64,000 bases of DNA from Varroa destructor. Its lineage: Eukaryota > Arthropoda > Arachnida > Mesostigmata > Varroidae. Below, piece after piece: positions 11,700 to 23,010 of this stretch. The stretch's first letter is position 1. Each line of letters starts with the position of its first letter. The position numbers and the translations under genes were made by a program. The stretch is taken from the NCBI RefSeq assembly GCF_002443255.2, contig NW_019211458.1, positions 19,733,509-19,797,508 on the forward strand, read 5' to 3'. The notes below the pieces were generated by a model. The model saw only the letters and a program-made list of their open reading frames with translations, did no database searches and had not been told where the DNA came from.

Positions 11700-14500
11700 G
11701 CAATACGGGACGTATGGCGTTTGATATGGACGCGGTTAATATCTACAATGAATGTAGGGATAAAAATAGAAAATACTGATAAATTGATGTTCGTTCGCTT
11801 TGTGGTTTTGGTGCGCCTTTTTTCTCAGTCCGTTATTATCTTCCTTTGTATCATTCCGTGTATGCTGCACATAGGAGCAAGAAAAAAATAATCTACCGAT
11901 TTAACTGTTTTGGCCAAGCGTTTCGAATCGGCTGTCAAGTTTAGCCGAGACATCTGAATTCGCAGAGATAAACTAATCTGCATTATTTCTTGCGTTAAGC
12001 GATTCCTTCAAGATAATATCAGGCCAGGTTTGTTCCCGTAGTCGCCTTTCGTTCGACTTATCGATTGTGTGTCCTCACCTCGATGCATACTTCGTCAATG
12101 TTTTAGGCCATATAGTGGAGATAGGTACACATATCATATTCTAGTCACTGTAGCCTTTACGATGACGACGGATCAAGACGAGCCGATGCGATCAGGTCAG
12201 TAGGTGATTTACGGGCGCCAAGCTAAGCTAACGGAAAAAACACGACAAAGATTGCCTAATTTCTAGACTAATAATAACGGGCGAGGGAAACTCCGAAGGT
12301 TAACAACTATTTTTGCTCATGAAAACCCGTTTTTGGCCCGTTTCGAGGGGTCTCTTTGCACAACAATTTGCACTAGAATTTTTCGACTTCGTGTTAGTAT
12401 TAGATGGGGTTATATTGTTGTTAAATTTGATATTGGATTGAATTAAACAGGATATGGGAAACAACAGTTATATATATATACTATAGAGGAATATTTAGCG
12501 AAACCGGCTTGTTACGTGTATCTATGCTCACCGCCTAGGTCAGCTCTTATCGATCGAAACAGTCGGGTTTACCGGTAGAACAAATGGTACTAGCAGCCGG
12601 ACGAACGCAACCCTTATGGGAAAATTTAATGACTAATATGCGAACTATACGTAGCACCATAACATTTATTTTCAGTCGTTGTAGATAGAGCGTGCGATAT
12701 GTCTGTGCAAGGATGAACGAAATTGCAAGTCTTTTCTAGCCTGTCGCGCTTGAAAGCTTCAGCGCAAAAATGAACCTAGTCGTTACGCGTCCTAGTCCTA
12801 GTCACTAGTGGAAGTTGAGATAACGACCGAAAATAATGAATCAACATGATAAAAGTGCTCGTGTTAAAGTGAAAAAGTCTAATAAACGTACTCGTTAAAT
12901 AAACTACGGAAATCAGTGATTGTATGGCTCGTTTTGGTACGAATAAGCAACTGGTGGTCGTCTTAACTTACTTCGTCGCCTTACTTCTTTGAGGATGGAG
13001 ACGACTGCCGTCAATCGTGCCATGCGTCACGGCCTTTTGATGGGCTTGACACCAACGTCTACCAGGAAGTTACTTCCTTCAGAAACGAACTGTGACCCTA
13101 GACAAAAAGTAAGCAAAGAAGGGAAAACACTGCAAAATCAATTAGAACTGAGCGTACATAAAGCAAATTCGTTACGTATATAAAACGTACGGGCGAATAT
13201 GTAATCTTCGTGTACGTTCCCGAAGCGGCATAGCGTCACACAGGGAACGCTAGTGTTCTATGAATAAAAAAAAAGTGAATTAAAAAGTATCTTGTTTAGG
13301 TCGGGCGAAAGTGCTCTTCACTTCTGAGAAACGTAACTTCTCGGTGTTCTTCAACCCCAGTCAATATCATTTCTCAATAGCCACGCAAAGGCTGATGAGG
13401 GATTACTTGCTATTACGAGCGCTGTCAGATAAGTCCTGATAATTGTCGAGGATATAACAATGAGAACTTTAGCCTTGCCGTATATTGAAGGTCATAGCTC
13501 TATCGTATTAAGGAACAATTTGATTCGGAGTAGCTGAAGAACTTCGCGGAAAAAGTATGAAAATTGTATTTTGTCCATATCAAGTCGGTCCATTTTAAAG
13601 TTCACTGAATTTGAACCAGTTTTTGAGCTAACGAGCCGGATAGATCGTTGTCTGATTGCGTATGGAAACATGTAACTAGAACGTGTAAAGCGGCACGTAC
13701 GGATGCGTTAATTTCAATACTAATTGATAATAAAAATAACGACACGTTCATTTGACGTCTATTCCGTAGAACGTACGGAAATAATTCAAATAATCCGACC
13801 AGCTCGTAATTGTTCCATAGCAGTCAAAGCACATACGGCGTACACTTAGTATGAAGAAGAATGCATCGTATTGGTGATGAACAAATATGTATGCACGCTG
13901 AGCCTAACGCTGAATCAACACCCCCGACCCACAACGCATAGCTGTGGCCACCTAGGATTACAGAAACAGAAACGAAAGGCGGCAGCTCAACAAGCTATTG
14001 CTGATGATTCTATCATACTAAAAGATGCTAGGCGTTACGAGTCGAAATACAAAGTGCTTCGTTCAAGTCTTCACCGAATAACTGGTTGATTGATCGAGTA
14101 GCGGCCATAGGTGAAGTAGCAGAGTGTGAAAACGTCTCGAGTAGACAAATACTATCAACCAAATCAAAGAAGCAGCCCATTAGCTATTCAGTAGCCGTTG
14201 TAGACAGCGGGGCCGCCAGCAAACTCGAGCGAGTGTTTTTATAACAAAGTGCCGTTGATCCACAGTCATCTCGAGTGCCATGATGTTACCAAGCTGGTGT
14301 GCATTGTGGGCCCATCAAGCGAAGCTTGTTGAAGGGGTTGTTGTTGATTTGTCATTGAATCGAACATCATCATTATCATCAGCGGCAGCAAGCAGAAGCC
14401 ACGATAGTAGACCTAGACACTCACTCAACAGAGACTACTGATGATGAGTTCACTATAGTACTACATTCTATCTACAAACTCAACAAATAAAGACCAACAG
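11700..14500. other. Stretch without a defensible gene
   Basis: AT-rich DNA with only short frames, the longest about 70 codons and without good splice flanks. A short TA run lies near 12470-12480. Nothing else is supported. Confidence 0.5.
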
Positions 14501-14521
14501 CTCTCGCTAGAGCACTCGATG

Positions 14522-14592
14522 CTAGTCGGTCGTCGGCCTAGCAGTAACTAGTTCATGGTCGATTTTATCGTAAAAGCTTTTCACATGGTAGC
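14522..14592 (-). CDS. Candidate short terminal exon, minus strand
   Basis: On the minus strand a long pyrimidine-rich stretch ends in CACTATTCAG, followed by a 22-codon hydrophilic tail (YHVKSFYDKIDHELV then TARPTTD) and a TAG. Entry phase is 1. The same frame is open for 101 codons if read from upstream, so it could also be the end of a longer exon. No family is recognised. Confidence 0.2.
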
Positions 14593-14980
14593 CTGAATAG
14601 TGGCGTTGACGCGGGTGAGCAACAGAAAGACGAAGAAAACGAGAACGATGACGACATGGACGAAGAGACGTTGCTACCTTGTTCGATTGACAGACAAGTC
14701 GAATGCGCTGTTCGTTAACAATAGATATGTATACGCACAAACCCCACTTAAAAAAGCAAAGACGAAGATTCCGTAGAGCACCTGAATTTGGCGCCACTCT
14801 CCATGAAGCGATCACTGTTCGTTTCATCTGACGACCCGTGATCGATTTACTGTGATTCTTATTGGTGTCCTCGTCATCGTCATCGTCATCGTCGCCGTTT
14901 CCAACGGCCCCTGTTGCCCCCTGGCGGTCGTGTTTACTGATTTTGCATCTGTGGCGGCTTTCTGGCTAAAGGTCGCTATT

Positions 14981-15232
14981 CTACATTCGCGTCGATGTGG
15001 ACCACTCAGGGTTGGCAGGAAATGGCAAGTTTTGAGTAGAGAGTCCTTCAAACCATTCGCCAATAGTCGAGCTACGCTGGCTGGTCAGACTAGTTAACGG
15101 AAGCTCTGTCAATCTACTGCCATCGACGCTTAGGCCAGTTAGACGACAGGGGTGTAATGTTAAGTGATAAACAGTTGTTGGCCACTCATCATCGAGCTGG
15201 ATGCACTCGACACATACAAAAGATTCAGACAT
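14981..15232 (-). CDS. Candidate small ORF or exon, 83 residues
   Basis: The minus-strand ATG at 15232 opens an 83-residue frame starting MSESFVCVECIQLDDEW, passing through a leucine-rich stretch (CRLTGLSVDGSRLTELPLTS) and ending at TAG 14981. Composition is balanced and protein-like, with no simple-sequence origin. The leucine spacing is faintly like one leucine-rich repeat, but one unit is not evidence for the family. An AG acceptor lies just before the ATG (CATATGTAG), so it may be an exon rather than a complete gene. Confidence 0.25.
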   Translation of the reverse strand: MSESFVCVECIQLDDEWPTTVYHLTLHPCRLTGLSVDGSRLTELPLTSLTSQRSSTIGEWFEGLSTQNLPFPANPEWSTSTRM

Positions 15233-15589
15233 ACCTACATATGCGACGGCCAGCGAGTTCAAACATCAAACGCCCCAGAAGCAACCGCATGTAGCAGTCT
15301 GTTTATAATCGTTGGTGGCTGAGTTGTTTGCTGGGCTGATGAGGTATCCTATCTTCCCTTGTTTCAATACTCGGCTATATCCACCAGGCGGCTTTGCCGG
15401 GTGTGCTGTACTGTTAGTTCATACATTTTACGGATTGCGTTGTCAAAAATGATGACACTTTGCGTAGTCTAGCTCCCGGTGCACGCAAAAAAATGTCGAG
15501 CACAGACAGGTTTCGAAATGCCTGAGGAATGTTTCGTATATAAACGTACCCGTGTGGGCACTGCATGTCATTTCAACTAACTGAAACAG

Positions 15590-15797
15590 ATGAGGATATT
15601 GGCAGATGTTCAATACTATTCAAGAACCATAAAGTACTTTAAACCGAAACGTTTTTTTACTTTCCTACGGTTTGCCCAACGCGTATTTGCGTTGTTGTAT
15701 AGCAACATATATAGGTCTATTGTTGCCGCTACCGAAAGCAAAAATGTTAACGATGCCTCCTCGTCGAAGGTCTCATTTTATGCAGTCAATCTGCTGA
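15590..15797 (+). CDS. Candidate coding exon with strong donor
   Basis: An acceptor with a near-consensus branch site (CAACTAACTGAAACAG) ends at 15589. The exon begins with ATG and reads a basic and aromatic peptide (MRILADVQYYSRTIKYFKPK, then a weakly hydrophobic stretch, then SKNVNDASSSK) up to a GTGAGT donor at 15798. Exit phase is 1. Codon use is AT-rich, unlike the GC-leaning candidates elsewhere, which lowers confidence. No domain is recognised. Confidence 0.25.
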
Positions 15798-16017
15798 GTG
15801 AGTTCCTCTAGGCGATGTCCCCGTACTTTACAAAACGTACGTGTAATCGCACGTAGACATTCAAGAATGGTCACCGCCACAACTTTTGCCATCTTCGTCA
15901 CCTATAAAAGCCTTCTTTTTTGTTCTTATTGCCTTTCGTGCACAAATTGGTGATTTGCCACATAAAATTAGCACCCCTAATTCTCCTTCCTCGCCGTATA
16001 CCCCCAACCTTTTCCAG

Positions 16018-16082
16018 CTTTGAGCCTCTCAGTCCAATTTTGAGTGTTATACAGCCGGCAGCAGCTTTTGAGGGGGTCACCC
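16018..16082 (+). CDS. Candidate small internal exon
   Basis: A long pyrimidine tract ending ACCTTTTCCAG at 16017 is followed by a 65-base open stretch (FEPLSPILSVIQPAAAFEGV) and an ACCC|GTAAGG donor. Entry phase is 2 and exit phase is 1. Both splice sites are good, but a match this short can arise by chance. Confidence 0.25.
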
Positions 16083-16299
16083 GTAAGGCAAAGTCCCGCG
16101 CCCTACCTCATTGGTTCTCCACCTACGGTTAAGGCCCCGCTTGCCCGGCACCGCGCTTAACGATTTCCTCATTGACTGCTTTCCCTCCAAATACTTCTTC
16201 TAAACTACGCAGCCAAACAGTGTAAGCTGTAGGGTCACCTACTAGTCACAGTAGCAGGCTGTACGAAGACGGTACGTTACAGTCGGCAACGTTACTGAG

Positions 16300-16319
16300 T
16301 TATATATATATATATATAT
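16300..16319. repeat. (TA)n microsatellite
   Basis: A pure TA run, followed at 16581-16600 by a second TA run of equal length. The two could pair as a large foldback. Confidence 0.85.
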
Positions 16320-16580
16320 TGTGTGCAGGTCACCGCCACAGAGAAGCCCAAAGCAGTGGGAGTGTGGTGTAATGCAGGAAAGCAAAATGCATCATTAGCA
16401 AAGCAGTCATCATCGACCACTCGCGTAGCTTGCGTTGCTGCTACCGGAATCGGCCAATGACAATCGAATAAGTCCAAAGTAATCCATGGGGCAGAGGTAT
16501 AAAGCGAAAGACTCTGCAGGAAAAGCGAGAGATTGCCAGTGGATAGCACGAAGAAAAGACATCTACTGGACAAGGCGAGG

Positions 16581-16600
16581 TATATATATATATATATATA
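16581..16600. repeat. (TA)n microsatellite
   Basis: The second of two TA runs about 260 bases apart. Confidence 0.85.
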
Positions 16601-16757
16601 ACTCCCAATTTCGATTCTACACCTCAATAGACGTCCCCTGTAAGTTGTATCGCCAGCAAGCCGTGTTGTAGGAGCTGCTCAGCGCGCTTGTTGCCTTTTC
16701 TACTTGCCGTTTGCCTACCTCTACACCCCCCGCCTCTTAGGTCCTCAGCCTTTGCAG

Positions 16758-16871
16758 GGCTCTCGTCGCTCCTTCCTTCTATTGACTGTTCCACCGAGTC
16801 ATCCCCTATAGAAAGAGCGCGACCCTGCTGCGTGAACTCTTGCAGGGACCGGCTACAACGAAGAGAGCTGG
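16758..16871 (+). CDS. Candidate internal coding exon, phase 1-1
   Basis: The acceptor is among the best in the window: about 60 bases dominated by C and T, ending CTCAGCCTTTGCAG at 16757. The frame reads LSSLLPSIDCSTESSPIER, then ARPCCVNSCRDRLQRREL, and meets a CTGG|GTGAGC donor at 16872. The exon is 114 bases with phase 1 at both ends, so it is symmetric and could be skipped or shuffled without a frame change. Four cysteines are present (one, then a CC..C cluster). No family is recognised. Confidence 0.3.
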
Positions 16872-17816
16872 GTGAGCGAGCGACTGCTTGCCTATCGCTG
16901 ACCCTCCCAGGAGAAATCTGCCTTCATACAAATGTTGCGCTTGTCAAGCGACACACTGCTCATTCGTCGCGGTCATAATCTGTCACTACTCAGACACATC
17001 GTCGTGACGTGGATTTCACACCTCGTCTGCTTGTGGGTGACATATTCAAGGACTAACGTTAGCAAACACTGAAACGAGCTAACTGGTCCCAGTTCGTATA
17101 AAATGCAATGGCCCCATACAAAGGAATGAATAGGTTAATGTTATAGTAAGTATAGAGCCGACGGATCTGGGAAGGATGGAATTTATTATGAATGTAGGCG
17201 AAATCGACAAGTTTCACGAAAACTATTAAGTATTGCCTTTGTTAGCAAGAGGAGGTGGCTGGGCTTATTATTATTTCGCGTATCAGCTTGTATGAACTAA
17301 AGGTTAGCTAACTGGCCCGATGGGTTGAGAGCAATCTGGGGAAATGATGAAAAGAATTTAGTACGTACGGTTGAAAAGGTCGACTCGGAACACGACAGTC
17401 AGCAAATACGTTTAGGATAACGTACCAGGAAGCATTTATTGACTTCCTTTGTTGCCCTTTAGCCAAGAGGTGAATAGAAGTGCTTCGATGAATTCCTGAG
17501 TAGTGCGCAAGTTCGCAATATCTAGAAATTGATGATGCAAATATAATGTCAAAAATCCGTCCTAATGCTCTAATAGATGTAATAGTTTTTTATAGTTACT
17601 GCTTGGATAAATGCGTGTTGCCACAGACACACACTTCCATGCCATATCCTGATGATATGCATTCGACCTGTCACTTAAGTGCGCAGGTCATTACAGGTAA
17701 TCGCCTAAAATATAGACATACTCTACAAAAAATTCACCGCCGGTAGCTCTGTTGTCCGCCTTCAACGTATATAGCTACGTACATGTATACATACAGCTAT
17801 TTTAATATATGAATAC

Positions 17817-17870
17817 CTCATTAGAAGCTTGTTCCGGGCCGCCCTGGGTGTGGGATCTTCTTGGGTTTTG
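17817..17870 (-). CDS. Candidate 54-base internal exon, minus strand
   Basis: The minus-strand acceptor (CTGATCTTTTATGGTCTCC, continuing TTTGGTCAG) precedes 54 bases open in two frames, reading either KTQEDPTPRAARNKLLM or QNPRRSHTQGGPEQASNE, then a TGAG|GTATTC donor. Both readings are hydrophilic. It is too short to classify. Confidence 0.2.
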
Positions 17871-18061
17871 CTGACCAAAGGAGACCATAAAAGATCAGCT
17901 AGAGTCTCGTGGTTTACCTCTTGCAACACTGTTGTACGTAAATGAGCTGAACGAAAAATTTTCATGACGCTGCTACTGCTATAGGGAAAGGGCGCGCTAG
18001 TAGCGTGTCAGTATGGCAGAGTGGCAATGTTTCTTTAGCTAAAGCTTTGGCTAAGGCATAC

Positions 18062-18118
18062 CTTGAGTCCTTTGCTCAAATCCCGCCGTTGCGCACTCCG
18101 CTGCGATGTGGGTGGCGA
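18062..18118 (-). CDS. Candidate 57-base internal exon, minus strand
   Basis: An acceptor ending CGACGTTTGCCAG on the minus strand and a CAAG|GTATGC donor bracket ATHIAAECATAGFEQRTQ. Phase is 1 at both ends. The plus strand is also open here, so support is weak. Confidence 0.18.
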
Positions 18119-18700
18119 CTGGCAAACGTCGTTGAGAATGTGTCTCGTTCAGCTCCATATAATCTATATTCACCCACGCATTTCTCACCATAATCTCCAA
18201 ACCAGGTAGCGGGAGGCTAGCGGAGAGGGCGTGGGGGGGGGGGGTAGAACAAGTAGGGTAGTCAGGCAGGCATGGCCAGGAGACAGGCATATATTTTCCT
18301 GTTTAAAGGAGAAGGCCGATGCTTGCCAGATCGCCGCGGCTCTCGAAGCAACGCCAGCGGCACTGATCTCGGGGGAGGGTGAATTTTAAAAGAGCTCCGC
18401 TCTCTCTTTTGTGTCTACGTTGGCCAGGGAGGAACACTCTCATAGAAACGGAAACGGGGCTGAAACTAAGACGATGACGACGAAGAGGACCGACCGACCG
18501 AAGTCGATAAACGGGCATAAGTAATATATACGCAGAGGCGGTTGGCTGACTTGTGTGGCAGTGGCGGCCAGGCTCAGGCCACGGCTCCGTCGCCATAGCT
18601 ATTGCTTTGCGTTGCCGGGCTGCCAATGGAAGCTTCGGTAACGGGCAATGAAGGACTGCGGATGTTCGTGGCAGCCCGTATATGTGTGTTAGTATTAGAG

Positions 18701-18728
18701 CGTGTGTGTGTGTGTGCGTGTGTGTGTA
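18701..18728. repeat. (GT)n microsatellite
   Basis: A GT tract with one GC interruption. A pure run of 12 G also lies nearby at 18233-18244. Confidence 0.9.
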
Positions 18729-19528
18729 TGAACGAAAGGCGAGAAGGTCGCGTTAGATGGGTTGGTAGGCTCCGCCGCCACTAACGGCCGGTGTTGTAAC
18801 AGTCGAAAAGATCCCTCGAGGACGGAGTTTCTGACGACCCTGCCGCTGCTACGACTGCCGATTCTCAAAAGGATGTTTCAGAGGAGTTACGAAGCTGGGA
18901 ACACCGATATCTCCGTTTCAATCGTCCTATGAGCTCATAAGCTATGGATGTGGCTCCCCATCAGTGGAGAAATGTATGCGCGATGTGCAATGCGCCATGC
19001 AATCTGCTGTGGGAAGTAGGGCCCAGAGCCCAAGCTCCTAGCTGAAGCTATTCAAGGCCGCCCATGTCTTTTCCGCAATGAGATATGGTTAGCTATATTT
19101 TTCAAGAATTCTCCAACGAGAATAGAATATTTCCGATTTCTAGAAGCTGCCATAATCACCACGTGATTACAAGTATTATAATTATTTACTATATTTTTTT
19201 TATCAAAGCTTGCCTTGTTCGTCTATCTAAGGTACCGCTTCGTCTAGTTTTCAGTAGTCGGGGCATTACTTATAAGTAGAGGTAGGCAATACTAAGCATC
19301 TACGTTGTGCATAGGTTCGCAGCGCTGGATTTTGCTATCCCTGCCTGGCCGATCGCACCTTTTACCTTAGATCTCCCCTTCGTACAAGACCTGCGGCCAA
19401 GTCGGCTGGAGGAAGTGCAGACTAGGTGGTATCTGCGAAGGGCTGATGGCAGACACGGTCCACTTTCCGCTCCACGACTAATTTCGCATGTAAATGAATT
19501 TCCGCTCTAAATGTAACTTCCACCTTAC

Positions 19529-19828
19529 TGTAGGCACCGACATCGTAGCGGTCGTATTGGGCGTTAGCAGGCGTCACATTGTAGCCATTATGCTTTTCCG
19601 TTTCATAGTACTCGCGCTTCTGGAAATGAGGGTGGTGAGACAGCACCGTAGAAAAATTTTCTATGGCAATGACGCGCCTTTGCCGTTTCTGTTGGGGCAT
19701 CTTGCTTAGTAACCCCTGCTGCTTTGTGCGAACGGTGCTAGCAGTATACGCAGCTACGGTGACGGCAACATAACATAAACATACAGCCACCGCTGTAACG
19801 GTGAAGAAATAGAGGCATACAAGGTTTC
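19529..19828 (-). CDS. Candidate internal exon encoding a transmembrane helix and Tyr-rich tail
   Basis: On the minus strand a pyrimidine-rich acceptor (CTATAACCCCTTTACCAG) opens a 300-base exon that ends at an ACA|GTAAGG donor. Phase is 1 at both ends, which is common for receptor transmembrane exons. The peptide begins with about 24 hydrophobic residues (NLVCLYFFTVTAVAVCLCYV, then AVTVAAY), continues with a basic stop-transfer region (RTKQQGLL, MPQQKRQRRV), and ends in a polar tyrosine-rich segment (REYYETEKHNGYNV, then QYDRYDVGAY). Codon use in the tail leans to C/G at the third position. The layout suggests a type I membrane protein with the cytoplasmic side downstream. No family is recognised, and neighbouring exons were not found. 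Confidence 0.38.
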
Positions 19829-21351
19829 CTGGTAAAGGGGTTATAGAAAAAGGGCTTCGTCGGAGGAGATCAGACTCGTTCCATTCCTCCCAAACTACTA
19901 CTACCTCAACCACTATAGACGTAGTACCTTTAAGTATAACGTGGTGCAAAAACGTAATTAGCACTGATCCGTGGCTTGGCACTGGTAGCACACAAACACT
20001 AGTAGCTTAGACAGTAGCAGCAGCAGCGAACTTTGCCACCCTGGCAGGGCGTTGAAAGAGCCTTTTGAGAATGGACGAAAATGTCTAAAGGAGCCCAGAA
20101 GAATGAGGATCGAAGAGGCTCGCAGAAACAAAGCTGAGGTTGTCTAGCAACCAGCAAAATGGCTGCCTGATAGAGAAATAAAAATTGCCATTTATATTCT
20201 GTGTTTTTATGCAGTAGTAACGTGTCATACAAAAACAACGTATCTCTAATGATTTGTTTCGTTGGTAAAATTATGCATCGTGTTTCGGCTCCCCGTCGAC
20301 AACTTTCATATATGTAGAACCGTACGTATATTACATATACATAACTGCGTGTACAGGTGTAAAGTAAGAACTACGATCTCTTTAATTTTTTAATGCTGTT
20401 AGTACTACTATGGAATCTTTTTTGTAAATATTTTGTGGATTATGTGACCTTTTTATGTGGTGCTATGTTTTAAGCGAAGAGCTTTGTGGTATGTCTAATG
20501 CTATTTAGTATACCCCTTATAATAATTAAGAGGAATTAAACTTTCTGGAGGTGATTTTGAAGCTCAAATGTATGCAAAATTGCACACGCTAACTATGACG
20601 TGAACATAATAAAGAAGGCGGGTCAAGTGAGACCAACGGGGCGTCGCCGTTGGCCTAAACCCGTCTCCTTATCCACCTTATCGATCTTTAAGTTTATAGG
20701 TGATTAAACGCCGCCTCTTAGCCGATTGATCTGTGCCACGTGATCAGCCTAGATCCATCGTTTCACCTCACCTCTTTTTCTGATGCATGGAGTTACATTC
20801 ACATATGGTCTCATTCCATGTTCGTGTGGTTTAGAGCCACATGTGGAAATCTTATGCTGCTCGGTATGAGCTCGGTAGCCGTGTATTTACCCGTATATAC
20901 ATGCCTAGAAAATATTTTATCGGCCTAGTTTGTCAATTAATTTGTAAGCTGGCACATGGTAATGAGCACATCCTTTCAGAATAAACTGACCCTCGTAGCG
21001 CTCTAAGTCTCCAGTCGCTAACACAAAACAGGCCTGTTTCTTTCCGTTCTCTCTCACCATGAAACCCCTCACTTACCATCCGGGAATTTCGTCGAACCGC
21101 CTTTTTCCCGTCGGTCCCTAACAAGTTTGTGGCTAGCGTGTGATATCAGCTGCCGCAAGCACCCGTGGTAGTAGCTGCTACTTTGTATTCGCCTTGACCG
21201 ATGTGTCGAGATGTGTTCGGCCTCACGCCTGACCTACCATCATGACCGGCCAGGAACGCCAACGTGTGCAGGCCAAGGGCATCTCTACCAGTTTCTGTCC
21301 AACTTTCCATCTTGTAGATCTCCCTCTTCCTGATCGTGTTGCTTTCTACAG

Positions 21352-21569
21352 TCGAATCGCAGCGACACTTGGCAGCAGTACCAGCAGCAATCTGCAGGCC
21401 ATGCGTCCTTCTGTCTTCAGCCCCTTCGTATTGGCTTCATCAGGACGAGAGATATGCCGATCACGGCGATCCCTCGCTCCCCGCCAGCTCCTGGCTGGTT
21501 CGTCTGTCCGATGCTGGCTTGCAAACCTATAAGTCCCTCTTGCTGCCGCTTGGACCCCACCAGAATTGA
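21352..21569 (+). CDS. Candidate terminal coding exon
   Basis: A strong acceptor (CTTCCTGATCGTGTTGCTTT, continuing CTACAG, ending at 21351) leads into a frame reading RHLAAVPAAICRPC, YWLHQDERYADHGDPS and SWLVRLSDAGLQTYKSLL to a TGA ending at 21569. All three plus frames and one minus frame stay open over much of this GC-rich stretch, so the frame choice rests only on protein-like composition. No family is recognised. Confidence 0.22.
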
Positions 21570-21752
21570 GCCCACACGCACACATGTTTCAGGCCGGTTC
21601 AATGTGTGTCTCTTAAAGATATGCTGCGCTTGTTTTGGCTGCTGCTGATGATCCGATAACGGTTCGCTATGACCGACGGACCGGTCAGCAGCCTGCTCGT
21701 TAAAGCAACTATCGACAGACGTTTCCAGTTTGCATCGTCCTGCGTTGATTTC

Positions 21753-21797
21753 CGTGTGTGTCTGTGTGTGTGTCTGTGTGTGTGGGTGTGTGTGTGT
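21753..21797. repeat. (TG)n microsatellite
   Basis: A TG tract with TC and GG interruptions. Confidence 0.9.
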
Positions 21798-22106
21798 TTT
21801 GGGCGTTGCTGTGTACATAGTGTAGCTAGAGTTGGCTACGCAAGTCAAGATAGTCGCGCGTAGGACTCTGCTGACAAAGTAAATTGTGCTCGGGAGCTGT
21901 GCCCAGTTTCTCCGGATGTCTAGACATTATAACTTTTCATATTTGCTGGTCTTCGTGATCCTCGCTAGGCGAGATGCTTTCGTTTCTCATTGAGTATGAG
22001 TAACTAAGTTTCTCCTAAGTACAAGTATGAAAAACTGCAGCTAGTATACAAGGCTGCGTAAACTAGCGTATATCTGTGGTAAAAGTATTATTGGTAATGG
22101 TCATGT

Positions 22107-23010
22107 TTATTCAATATAACCACCATTGACTGCGATTATAGCTTCAATTCGGGCCCTAAACAGCTCACAGGTTCATTTCGAATTTCCGCTTTACAATCCT
22201 GGAAAGCCTTCTCGACACTACGACTAACCGAACACACGTTATCGTATCGAACTTTGTCAGTCTCCCGCTTAATAACGTTCCATACGTAGTAATTGAGCGG
22301 GTTCAATTTTGGGCTGTACGGCGGCCATATGTGCTTGTCTCAGAACGGCCTTCTTAAGAAGTCAACTCTGCATTAATCGGCTTGTGAGACCTGGTGCACC
22401 GTCTTGTCGGTAGTCGTGGTCTTCCTTCAGACACTTTAACTATTTACGGTCGTACAATAGCTTTTGAACATGCAAGTAAGTTTCTTTAATGATGTGTTTC
22501 CTTTTCTGGGAGAATTATAATTGCATAAAGTGTTTTTCGCTAGGTACCACACTTAGAATATGAACTTCAACCAAAACTTTGCCTTCACTTATAATATGCA
22601 CAACTTCTGATTCGAGATCGAACCACAGATGACTTGTTCGCTTGATTTTTTACCAAAGCAAAAATAAGAAAATGATCGTCAAATATCCTATTATTATGAT
22701 AGATGTCCTTGAGTAGCAGACACGACAAATTAAATCTTCAGTCAGGGCATCTGCCTGACTCTTCTACTATATGAAACATTCGTGAACAATGCCTTACGCC
22801 GTCCGCTCACCCATGTCAAATTCGTTTACTAACGCCGCGACCGAAATAAAGGGAAGATTTAGAAATGCTCTTTTCGACAGCAGCGATTAAATTTGGAGGT
22901 TTGGGGAATTCACCGTTTTGCTATACTGTAACCTGCTGATTTGAGACGTGGTACACTATCGATCTGGGGTAACCTAAAAGCTTCATAATTTCGTTGGAGG
23001 GTTCGTTCTA
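22107..23010 (-). pseudogene. Decayed mariner-family (DD34D) transposase
   Basis: Read on the minus strand, conserved mariner landmarks appear in the right order. About 22980-22940 is the second helix-turn-helix motif, MKLLGYPRSIVYHV. About 22490-22450 is KETYLHVQKLLYD, as in the segment before the second catalytic Asp. About 22405 is RQDGAPGLTSR, the QDGAPAHT block holding the second catalytic Asp. About 22340-22290 is HIWPPYSPKLNPLNYYVW. About 22150-22107 is RIEAIIAVNGGYIE followed by TAA. The frame shifts several times and carries many stops, including one just before the WPPYSP block. The third catalytic Asp of SPDLNP is replaced by Lys. Terminal inverted repeats were not found, and the N-terminal end is fuzzy (it could reach about 23090). 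This is an old, inactive copy. Confidence 0.88.

Noticed and set aside
17050..17480. Loose internal similarity suggesting an old tandem duplication
   Set aside because: Matches are short (TAGCTAACTGG, CCTTTGTT..C) and their spacing is inconsistent (about 180-240 bases), so chance is not excluded.
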